Positions 6,966-12,508 of a stretch of DNA of 12,508 bases are shown one piece after another. Location: assembly GCA_949427775.1 (NCBI GenBank), contig CASQEL010000024.1, positions 1 to 12,508 on the forward strand, in the 5' to 3' direction. Under the pieces are notes generated by a model, which saw only the letters and a program-made list of their open reading frames with translations, did no database searches and had not been told where the DNA came from. Made by a program: the position numbers and the translations under genes. Source of the DNA: an uncultured Desulfovibrionaceae bacterium. GTDB taxonomy: Bacteria > Desulfobacterota > Desulfovibrionia > Desulfovibrionales > Desulfovibrionaceae. Within the stretch, counting starts at the first letter, position 1. Every line of letters begins with the position of its first letter.

Positions 6966-8252
6966 CTAGAGCTTCAATTCCCGTTGGACTCTTTTCAGTT
7001 CTTCGGGAATATTGATGCCTTGCGGACATTTGGGGAGGCATTGTCCACAGCCGTCGCACGCTTGCGGTTTATCGCCGCGTTGTATGGGAGACATGGAGTA
7101 TTGGATCAGCCGGTGTGCTCTCGCCATGTCTCCGTCAGCTTTGTACTGATTGAAGACCATGTTGAAAAGGTAACCGATGGCCACGTTGCGGGGACAGGGA
7201 ATGCAATTGTAGCAGCCGGTGCAGGGAATGACTCCTTCATAGGAGCGATAGCGCCGCGCGGCGCTGCCGATGACTGCCACATCCTCGGCGTCCAGCATTC
7301 CCGGCCCGGAGCGTTTGGCGTAGGAAAGATTGTCTTCGACGTTCCGCATGGACCCCATGCCGCTGAGCACGACGCTTACTTCAGGCATGTTCCATAGATA
7401 GTCGAATGCCCATTCCACGGGAGAGCGTTTACGGGGCGCGGCGTCGAATACGGCCTGCACCTCCCTGGGAGGGGTGACCAGAAAACCGTTGCGCAACGGC
7501 TCCATGACGGAAACGCCCATCCCCCTGCCGGCGGCGTACTTGAGACTCAACAGTCCGGCTTCGTGTTCCGTGTCCAGATAATTTTGCTGGATAAGGCAGA
7601 AGTTCCAGTCCGGGTTGGCATCCACCACACGCTTGAACAGTGTTACGTTGTCATGGAAAGAGAAGCCCGAGAAACGGATTTTTCCCTGCGCCTTGAGCGT
7701 CTCGATCTTCTCCATGAGCCTGAAAGGCAATACCTTCTCTTTCCAGGCCCTGTGCATGATCATGTGGATGTGGTAAAAATCGATAACGTCCGTTTGCAAC
7801 CGCTTGCGGGATTCGTCGAAAAAGCGCTCGAAATCCTCGGGGCGTTCCATGATCCACCACGGAGACTTGGAGGTGACGTATACCCGGTCGCGGTAGCCGC
7901 CCGCCAAAGCCTTGCCGGTGACCAGTTCGCTTTGCCCCCCCAGATAAACGTAGCCCGTGTCCACATAGTTCAGGCCGTTGTCTATGGCATGGCGCACCAT
8001 GCGGATGCTCAGTGCCTCGTCCACGGTCTTGCCGTCGGCGAGCATGGGCAAACGCAACATGCCGAATCCCAGTGCGGAAACGCTTACGCCCGTGAGCCCG
8101 TGCGGGCGATACCGCATCTCTTCATGGTAGTTTCGGATATTCTTCGGTTCCTGCGCCTTGGCCCACGCCTGTGAAAGCGCCTTCCCGCCTCCGATCAGAC
8201 CGCCGGTGGCGGCAAGTGTCGTCGCGCCCTTGAGAAATGCCCGTCTGTTCAT
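6966..8252 (-). CDS. Tat-exported aldo/keto reductase with C-terminal double 4Fe-4S ferredoxin motif
   Basis: This is a 428-residue protein. The ATG at 8252 is chosen over longer frames because AAGGAA lies just upstream and the N-terminus is then a textbook twin-arginine signal (MNRRAFLKGATTLAATGGL), ending near residue 33. Residues about 45-330 are an aldo/keto reductase barrel with the catalytic tetrad in place: D98 and Y103 (VDTGYVY), K129 (VTSKSP) and H161 (DFYHIH). The C-terminal region has two cysteine clusters: C344/347/350/353 (CTGCYNCIPCP) and C399/402/405/409 (CDGCGQCLPKCP), expected to bind two 4Fe-4S clusters. The family reduces carbonyls; here electrons may come from a redox partner through Fe-S instead of only NAD(P)H. 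It is the last gene of the minus-strand run, 14 bases after the amidohydrolase-like gene. A Tat signal fits a cofactor-loaded enzyme folded before export. Confidence 0.93.
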   Translation of the reverse strand: MNRRAFLKGATTLAATGGLIGGGKALSQAWAKAQEPKNIRNYHEEMRYRPHGLTGVSVSALGFGMLRLPMLADGKTVDEALSIRMVRHAIDNGLNYVDTGYVYLGGQSELVTGKALAGGYRDRVYVTSKSPWWIMERPEDFERFFDESRKRLQTDVIDFYHIHMIMHRAWKEKVLPFRLMEKIETLKAQGKIRFSGFSFHDNVTLFKRVVDANPDWNFCLIQQNYLDTEHEAGLLSLKYAAGRGMGVSVMEPLRNGFLVTPPREVQAVFDAAPRKRSPVEWAFDYLWNMPEVSVVLSGMGSMRNVEDNLSYAKRSGPGMLDAEDVAVIGSAARRYRSYEGVIPCTGCYNCIPCPRNVAIGYLFNMVFNQYKADGDMARAHRLIQYSMSPIQRGDKPQACDGCGQCLPKCPQGINIPEELKRVQRELKL

Positions 8253-8266
8253 CACTGTTTCCTTTG

Positions 8267-9247
8267 TCAGGCCCGCAGCCCCATGAGACGCGCGGGGTTT
8301 GTCTTGACCATCGTGTCCACCTGCGCGCGGGAGAATCCCGCTTTGAGCAGGGAGCGGATTACGGCACGCATGCCTTCCAGAGGGCTGGGCAATCCGGCCT
8401 GTCCCATGTCCGTGGAGATGAAGGTCTGTTCCGGCGCGATGCGGGCGAAATCGACGAACACCTCCGGGCTCATTGTGGGGAATTGCGGCATGGCGGTTCC
8501 CGGTCCCCAAAAACATGGCAGACAACACAGCTCCACAAAACCCCCCAGGTCCACGACTTGCCTGATCTGGTCGGGCGTCATGGTCCAGATGAGAGAATTG
8601 ACGTGCGTCGCCACAAATTTGTCCACCCCGACCTCACGGGCCTTGCGGGCCAGCGTCAGGCTCTCCGTCGGGGAACTGTGCCCGGTGGCGAAAATGATGC
8701 CCGCCTCGGCGCAAATCTTCATGACCCGCACCACTTCCGGCAGGACTCGCCCGGAGGCGTCCACCACCGGAATGCCCCCGGTTCGCTTTTCCTGTGCGCA
8801 ATGGTAGGCGGCGTCCAACGTCGGCATCCAGATACAGCGGCAGAGGTTGCCTGTAGTCTTGAGTGCCTGTTCAGCCGCATGGACATTTACCCGATCCCCC
8901 AGGAGCCTGTTCATGATGAGGCTGCCGAAAACCTCGAAGCCGGGCAGAGCCTCCCGAATGAGAAAGGCCCGGTCATGACAGCTCCAGTCATTGGATTTGT
9001 ACATGACGGCACGGTATCCCGCCTGTTGCGCTTCACGGGCGAAACCAAGCTCGGTGATGGAGCGTGGACGCGAATCGGGAGCGGCATGGATATGGATGTC
9101 GCTTACACCGGCGAGAATGTTTTCGGAAGAAATCGCAAACGCATCTCCATCTGATACGGTCGTGGTCATGAGCACTGCGCCTCCTGCGGCAAGTGTCGCC
9201 GTTTTGATGAAATGCCTGCGGGAGATGTTGTTTTTTGCCTGATGCAT
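8267..9247 (-). CDS. Tat-exported amidohydrolase-superfamily protein (DUF6282-like)
   Basis: This is a 326-residue protein. The ATG at 9247 is preceded by GGAGAA at suitable spacing and gives a Tat signal (NISRRHFIKTATLAAGGAV). Upstream in-frame codons would add 12 basic residues with less support. The mature part starts with the metal-binding pattern DIHIH (D50, H52, H54). Further likely ligands of the TIM-barrel amidohydrolase fold are K84, H190 (FATGHSS), H215 (VATHVN) and D280 (ISTDMGQ), so the metal centre seems complete. Members of this fold hydrolyse amides, esters or lactones, or decarboxylate. Sequence style (DIHIHAAPDSRPR) matches what I know as DUF6282, which has no defined substrate. 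It is co-transcribed with the downstream reductase. Confidence 0.88.
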   Translation of the reverse strand: MHQAKNNISRRHFIKTATLAAGGAVLMTTTVSDGDAFAISSENILAGVSDIHIHAAPDSRPRSITELGFAREAQQAGYRAVMYKSNDWSCHDRAFLIREALPGFEVFGSLIMNRLLGDRVNVHAAEQALKTTGNLCRCIWMPTLDAAYHCAQEKRTGGIPVVDASGRVLPEVVRVMKICAEAGIIFATGHSSPTESLTLARKAREVGVDKFVATHVNSLIWTMTPDQIRQVVDLGGFVELCCLPCFWGPGTAMPQFPTMSPEVFVDFARIAPEQTFISTDMGQAGLPSPLEGMRAVIRSLLKAGFSRAQVDTMVKTNPARLMGLRA

Positions 9248-9310
9248 GGTTGTTCTCCATCTGTTCCTGCTCTTTCGTCTCATGCACGGAGAAGCGTGCG
9301 TTCCGGGCGA

Positions 9311-9718
9311 TTACTTGCCGGCGGGCGTATTGTGCTTGTCGCGCAGTTCGACGGGCACGGCTTCCAGCAGCACGCGTTCCGCAATCATGTCCCTGGTGGT
9401 GTGAAAGTATTTCCGGAAATGAGGCGTGTCGCGGTGAAGCCGGTAGGCGTCCTCGTCCGCGTACATTTCGATGAACGTCAGCCTGGTCGGATCGTTTTTG
9501 TCCGCCACGGCATAGATGGCCAAGACGCCCGGTTCCACGCGCAAGGCCGCCTCCATTTCTTCCTTTACGGCGGCGGTGAACGCTTCCAGGTATTCAGGCT
9601 TGATTTGCAGGTGGGCTATACGGACGGATGTCGCATCGGCGGCATGGGCCGTTTCCAATCCACCGGACGCAAAGAGCGCCGCCAGTACGGTAGAATACAT
9701 AAGATAGCGCAGAAACAT
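9311..9718 (-). CDS. Secreted ABM-fold protein (putative quinol monooxygenase, YgiN-like)
   Basis: This is a 135-residue protein with a Sec signal peptide (MFLRYLMYSTVLAALFASGG, probable cleavage at AHA-AD near residue 27). The mature part, about 30-115, is a single antibiotic-biosynthesis-monooxygenase (ABM) dimeric ferredoxin-like domain. Visible family marks are RVEPGVLAIYAV and the FIEMYADEDAYRLH strand-helix followed by TPHFRKY. This family includes cofactor-free quinol monooxygenases such as YgiN, heme-degrading enzymes, and members of unknown role. AAGGA precedes the ATG. The next gene starts 63 bases downstream, so co-transcription is likely. Export is unusual for a YgiN-like protein and fits its Tat-exported neighbours. 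Confidence 0.87.
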   Translation of the reverse strand: MFLRYLMYSTVLAALFASGGLETAHAADATSVRIAHLQIKPEYLEAFTAAVKEEMEAALRVEPGVLAIYAVADKNDPTRLTFIEMYADEDAYRLHRDTPHFRKYFHTTRDMIAERVLLEAVPVELRDKHNTPAGK

Positions 9719-9877
9719 CAGGCAGTCCTTTTTGTGCGGGAGTGTTTTCCCATGTTCTTTTTGATTCGTCAGCTCATTAAAGGCGACGTCGATTCGCGTT
9801 CAGAGTGCGTCCGCCGTCTTTCGCAAAACAGGGCGCTCTCGCGTCCATCGTGCCCGGAGTATTTTTTAGGGGCGTTT

Positions 9878-10285
9878 TCAGGGGAGTTGCTGATAATCCG
9901 CCTCAGTGACGGGTTCGAGCCACTCGTTGCGAGCGTTTTCTCCCGGAACTTCCACCGCGAGATGGACGAACCAACTGTCCCTGGCCGCGCCGTGCCAGTG
10001 CTTGACCCCGGCGGGAATATTCACCACATCGCCGGAGTGCAATTCACGGGCGGGTTTGCCCCATTCCTGATACCAGCCGCGTCCGGCGGTGCAGAGCAGG
10101 ATCTGCCCTCCGCCCTTGACGGCGTGGTGAACGTGCCAGTTGTTTCTGCATCCCGGCTCGAAGGTCACGTTGCCGATGATCACTCCCTGTGTGGAAAGCA
10201 TGTTCAGATAGCTGTTGCCCACGAAGTATCTGGCATATGCCGTATTCGCTCCTCCGCGCGGGAACACTTCCGTGATCCGGCTCAT
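9878..10285 (-). CDS. Small cupin protein, mandelonitrile-lyase-like
   Basis: This is a 135-residue single-domain cupin with no signal peptide. The ATG at 10285 has AAGGAG six bases upstream, so the longer frame is rejected. Motif 1 is WHVHHAVKGGGQ (H51, H53 or H54, Q61) and motif 2 is HSGDVVNIPAGVKHWHGA (H96, H98). From memory, this resembles the Mn-dependent cupin hydroxynitrile lyases (FEPG..  W-H-x-H ... Q; PG.KHWHGA; WLEPVT near the end). In most genomes relatives accompany carboxymuconolactone-decarboxylase-like proteins and AraC regulators, as here, and their natural reaction is unclear. It is the first gene of the minus-strand run, 159 bp before the ABM gene, and faces the regulator across the divergent region. 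Confidence 0.9.
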   Translation of the reverse strand: MSRITEVFPRGGANTAYARYFVGNSYLNMLSTQGVIIGNVTFEPGCRNNWHVHHAVKGGGQILLCTAGRGWYQEWGKPARELHSGDVVNIPAGVKHWHGAARDSWFVHLAVEVPGENARNEWLEPVTEADYQQLP

Positions 10286-10439
10286 GAGTGTCTCCTTGAT
10301 GTTATGCGGTCCTGTTTCGACGTTGACTGTTCCGCTCGGGGGAAAAGGCATCCCACGGGACGGCGACCCCGAGGTTTCGCTGCCGCTCTCCTCAATCGGC
10401 CTGAGGAAAGCCCTGCTTTCTTATAGAAGGGTCATGGTC

Positions 10440-10462
10440 GGCACGAAAGACATGATCGTGCC
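10440..10462. repeat. Inverted repeat, 7-bp perfect arms, candidate operator
   Basis: GGCACGA (10440-10446) and TCGTGCC (10456-10462) are separated by nine bases. Perfect arms in a divergent regulatory region make it a candidate binding site for a dimeric regulator. It could alternatively form a hairpin in the leader of the minus-strand transcript. Confidence 0.5.
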
Positions 10463-10487
10463 TAAAAATTGCCTTATTGTGTCAATA

Positions 10488-10500
10488 CCTGTTCAACAGG
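10488..10500. repeat. Palindrome CCTGTTCAACAGG, candidate operator
   Basis: Perfect 6-bp arms flank a central C in the AraC-cupin intergenic region, about 76 bases before the regulator's ATG. Together with the nearby GGCACGA inverted repeat it makes this region richer in symmetry than expected by chance, but no regulator can be assigned from sequence alone. Confidence 0.45.
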
Positions 10501-10575
10501 GCGGATTTCTGATAAAAAAAATGCGTTTCTTATACAGTGCGGGAAAATGATCAGGCAGGGAGGTTGCGTTGCGCC

Positions 10576-11490
10576 ATGACCGACTGCGATCGTGAAAAAG
10601 TGTTGGCCATCAATGTGAAATTGAAAGAAATACTTCTGCGCCACATGGACGGGCCCGGCGTATGCCCCTCCGCCGTCAGCGGTCTGCATCTGGTGCGTCG
10701 CGAATCCGTCAACAGTTCGGAGAGATGTTTCGCAAAGCCGCTGGCTGCCGTTATCATTCAGGGCATCAAACATTCCATGGTCGGTACGCGGGAATACCAT
10801 ATCCGCGAGAACCAGTGTCTTGTTTCCGGTGTGGATATGCCGAGTGTTTCGTACGTCGTCGAGCCGACGCCGGAAAGACCGTTTCTTTCTCTTTTCTTTT
10901 ATCTGGACAGACAGATACTGATCGATCTGGTCATGGAGATGACGCCGGAAAGCCGCCCTTCGTTTATGGACGGGCAGGGCGTGTCCGTGGCCGACGCGGA
11001 GCCGGATTTTATGGAAAGCGTGCTGCGCCTTGCGGAGCTTCTGGACAAGCCGCAACAGATCCCCATCCGCGCGCCGATCATCATGCGCGAGTTGCACTAT
11101 CTGCTGCTTGTCGGCCCTCAGGGAGGCATTCTGCAGGAACTGTACACGCAGGGGGCGCGGAACAATCAGGTGATTCAGGCCATTTCACTGTTGCGGCGGA
11201 ATATCGCGACTCCTCTGCGCGTCGATGATCTGGCCCGACGGGTCAACATGTCGGTGTCGAGTCTCCATCGTCATTTCAAAAGCGTGACCGGATTCAGTCC
11301 GTTGCAGTACCACAAACAGCTGCGCCTGTATGAAGCCCAGCGTCTGATGCTGACGGAAAACGAACGGGCGGCCAATGCGGCCCTTTCCGTAGGCTATGAG
11401 AGCGTGACGCAGTTCAACCGGGAATACAAACGTATGTTCGGAGAGCCTCCGCACCGGGATATAACCCGGCGGCGCGGGTATGCGCCATAG
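10576..11490 (+). CDS. AraC-family transcriptional regulator (AraC_N plus HTH)
   Basis: This is a 304-residue DNA-binding regulator. The start at 10576 follows AGGGAGG (10557-10563), though the spacing of 12 is long. A GTG at 10537 would add 13 residues, and a TTG at 10564 sits too close to that site. Residues about 20-170 are an N-terminal sensing domain of the AraC_N type (QGIKHSMVGTREYHIRENQ, then SVSYVVEPTPERPF). Residues about 198-298 carry the two helix-turn-helix motifs of the AraC/XylS family (LRVDDLARRVNMSVSSLHRHF; second HTH followed by VTQFNREYKRMFGEPP). This subtype is often found beside genes for aldo/keto reductases, cupins and decarboxylase-fold proteins. Divergent placement suggests it controls the cupin operon, probably after binding a small ligand. 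Confidence 0.93.
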   Translation: MTDCDREKVLAINVKLKEILLRHMDGPGVCPSAVSGLHLVRRESVNSSERCFAKPLAAVIIQGIKHSMVGTREYHIRENQCLVSGVDMPSVSYVVEPTPERPFLSLFFYLDRQILIDLVMEMTPESRPSFMDGQGVSVADAEPDFMESVLRLAELLDKPQQIPIRAPIIMRELHYLLLVGPQGGILQELYTQGARNNQVIQAISLLRRNIATPLRVDDLARRVNMSVSSLHRHFKSVTGFSPLQYHKQLRLYEAQRLMLTENERAANAALSVGYESVTQFNREYKRMFGEPPHRDITRRRGYAP

Positions 11491-11554
11491 GCAGCCGGGG
11501 AACATTTCCCTGCCGGAGCGGTTTTCATTTTAAAACGCGGGATGCGGCAGGGAA
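11490..11554. terminator. Probable bidirectional terminator between convergent genes
   Basis: The 125-bp gap between the AraC stop and the convergent gene's stop holds TTCCCTGCCG (11506-11515) and its perfect inverted copy CGGCAGGGAA (11545-11554). Between them are GTTTTCATTTT and TTTTAAAAC. The left arm can also fold locally with GGCAG and GGGAA at 11490-11502, giving a stem followed by the T-rich GTTTTCATTTT, a reasonable intrinsic terminator for the + strand. The reverse reading offers a weaker equivalent for the minus-strand gene. Confidence 0.5.
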
Positions 11555-11615
11555 CGCCCGGATGCCCTTTGCCTGAAGATGCCGTATCATGCGCGGCGTC
11601 ACGATGGGAAGCGCA

Positions 11616-12497
11616 TCAGGAATCCCGCATGACGGCGTTGACGCAGCCAAGGGCATTCAAGGTGCGCGGGAAGCCGATATACTGCAGCATCTGGGCCAGG
11701 GCGTCGATCAGATGCTGCTTGCTGTTGCCCACATTGGCGTTGCCCTGCACATGGGCCTTGACCTGCGCTTCGCAGCCGCCCAGCGCGCTGATGATGGAAA
11801 AGGTCAGCAGTTCACGGGTCTTCAGGTCGAGCGCCTTGCGCGTGTAGATGTCTCCGAAGCAGAACGCGGAAAGGTGGCTCACCAGAATATCCTTCTGGGG
11901 TTCGGGAGCCGACGCGTGCATTTTGTCGATGGCGTCTCCGAAGATGGTCTTTTGTACCGCCATCCCGTCCGTGAACCGGCTTGTTTCGGTCACCGTGGCC
12001 TGACTTTCCACAGGCAGTGCGATGCCTTTTTCGGCAAAGACGTCATTCACCAGACGCACTGCGCTTTCGGTTTTGGGAAAGCCGACATACGGCGCGCACT
12101 GGTAGAGAGCTTCCTTGATCTCTACCGGGGTGACGCCGACGCGCAGCGCCGCTTCGGTATGGGGTTTGATGTCATCAAGCATCTGACCGGCGGTGAGCGT
12201 CACCAGTGAGACGAGCATCCGCTGCCGATCGTCCAGTGTGCCGCGATCCATGATTTCGCCGTAAACGAGGCGGTCGCGCATGGCGACGAGATCGGGATCG
12301 GTTTCCGCGAGGGAAGACCGGATGTTTCCGAAAAATTTCTGTCTGTTCTTTTCTGCCGCGTGTATTCTGTCCATGATTTCAGCTCCCTTGTTTGATTCCG
12401 CTTTTTCCGCCAATGCCGATGGAGGCGTTCCCATCAGTGAAAATACTGCCGCCGCAAAGAAAAAGGCATGAAGTCGCAATACGCGGACACCTGTCAT
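11616..12497 (-). CDS. Secreted tandem carboxymuconolactone-decarboxylase-fold (AhpD-like) protein
   Basis: This is a 293-residue protein from the ATG at 12497; a TTG at 12503 or a start beyond the window edge is possible because no ribosome binding site is visible in the few bases left. The N-terminus is a Sec signal (VRVLRLHAFFFAAAVFSLMG, cleavage near SALA-EK, residue 30). Two CMD-type helical domains follow, at about 70-155 and 185-290. Each shows the family's RQRMLVSLVTLTA / RELLTFSIISALGG entry helix and an EALYQCAPYVGFPKT / LAQMLQYIGFPRT segment. H113 and H249 are plausible active-site histidines. The CxxC of true AhpD peroxidases is absent, so decarboxylase- or isomerase-like chemistry on a lactone or phenolic acid is more likely than peroxide reduction. 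Export is unusual for the family. It converges on the AraC gene and belongs to the same cluster. Confidence 0.87.
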   Translation of the reverse strand: MTGVRVLRLHAFFFAAAVFSLMGTPPSALAEKAESNKGAEIMDRIHAAEKNRQKFFGNIRSSLAETDPDLVAMRDRLVYGEIMDRGTLDDRQRMLVSLVTLTAGQMLDDIKPHTEAALRVGVTPVEIKEALYQCAPYVGFPKTESAVRLVNDVFAEKGIALPVESQATVTETSRFTDGMAVQKTIFGDAIDKMHASAPEPQKDILVSHLSAFCFGDIYTRKALDLKTRELLTFSIISALGGCEAQVKAHVQGNANVGNSKQHLIDALAQMLQYIGFPRTLNALGCVNAVMRDS

Positions 12498-12508
12498 GGC
12501 CAATGACC

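Larger units (their letters stand above)
10286..10575. promoter_or_regulatory. Divergent promoter/operator region between cupin and AraC genes
   Basis: This 290-bp intergenic region should contain promoters for the cupin operon (minus) and the regulator (plus). Visible elements are a direct repeat TTTCTTATAGA (10417-10427) and TTTCTTATACA (10526-10536), the inverted repeat GGCACGA-9 nt-TCGTGCC (10440-10462), and the palindrome CCTGTT-C-AACAGG (10488-10500). The first direct repeat reads TATAAG on the minus strand (-10-like, 10420-10425). The second gives TATACA about 40 bases before the regulator's ATG. A TTGACA on the minus strand at 10480-10485 has no matching -10 at normal spacing. Exact promoters cannot be fixed by eye. 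Confidence 0.6.

Noticed and set aside
6801..7397. 198-codon open frame on the plus strand after the zinc-ribbon gene
   Set aside because: Most of it is antisense to the aldo/keto reductase C-terminus, whose Fe-S motifs are unmistakable. The first 50 codons have no good start or recognised motif.
8253..8528. N-terminal extension of the aldo/keto reductase by 92 codons
   Set aside because: It would overlap the amidohydrolase gene and bury the twin-arginine signal; AAGGAA in front of 8252 marks the real start.
9212..10426. 404-codon open frame on the plus strand
   Set aside because: Antisense to the ABM and cupin genes, both of which have clear motifs and ribosome binding sites.
10480..10485. 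Perfect minus-strand TTGACA as promoter -35 box
   Set aside because: No -10-like sequence lies 16-18 bases away; the nearest TATAAG is 54 bases off.
11616..12497. Alkylhydroperoxidase (AhpD) function
   Set aside because: The CxxC redox pair of AhpD is not present in either domain.

Overview
The window looks like a GC-rich Gram-negative bacterial chromosome segment, most likely from a Desulfovibrio/Bilophila-like sulfate- or sulfite-reducing bacterium. This is an inference from overall base composition, from Tat-exported oxidoreductases carrying ferredoxin-type clusters, and from the general gene style; no rRNA or housekeeping marker is present to confirm it. No tRNA, rRNA, CRISPR array or intact insertion sequence is visible.

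Left half (1-6814, all + strand): a tightly packed operon whose beginning lies outside the window. In order it holds: (i) the 3' part of a large helical protein with an Ala/Gly-rich hydrophobic segment; (ii) a protein with a signal peptide and one C-terminal membrane helix, start/stop-overlapping with (i); (iii) an 842-residue protein with an N-terminal TRAFAC-type GTPase, one membrane helix, a long helical/coiled-coil stretch and a C-terminal four-cysteine domain; (iv) a single-pass protein with a Pro/Glu-rich linker and its own four-cysteine tail; (v) a small membrane-anchored helical protein; and (vi) a 51-residue zinc-ribbon plus membrane-helix microprotein that is easily missed. Apart from the GTPase domain I do not recognise these as named families. 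Their order, coupling and predicted topology suggest a trans-envelope complex driven or gated by a cytoplasmic GTPase. This is the best candidate here for an undescribed system.

Boundary (6815-6965): a gene-free stretch separates the two halves. Arg and Ile codon choice differs between the GTPase gene and the AraC gene further right, which suggests different histories.

Right half (6966-12508): a compact accessory metabolic cluster. A run of four minus-strand genes encodes a mandelonitrile-lyase-like cupin, a secreted ABM-fold monooxygenase-like protein, a Tat-exported DUF6282-like amidohydrolase-fold protein, and a Tat-exported aldo/keto reductase with two 4Fe-4S motifs. An AraC-family regulator is transcribed divergently from the cupin across a 290-bp region containing inverted and direct repeats. 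Convergent with the regulator is a secreted tandem carboxymuconolactone-decarboxylase-fold protein. Four of the five enzymes carry export signals, so the cluster probably acts on a small carbonyl, phenolic or lactone-type compound in the periplasm under AraC control. The substrate cannot be read from the sequence.
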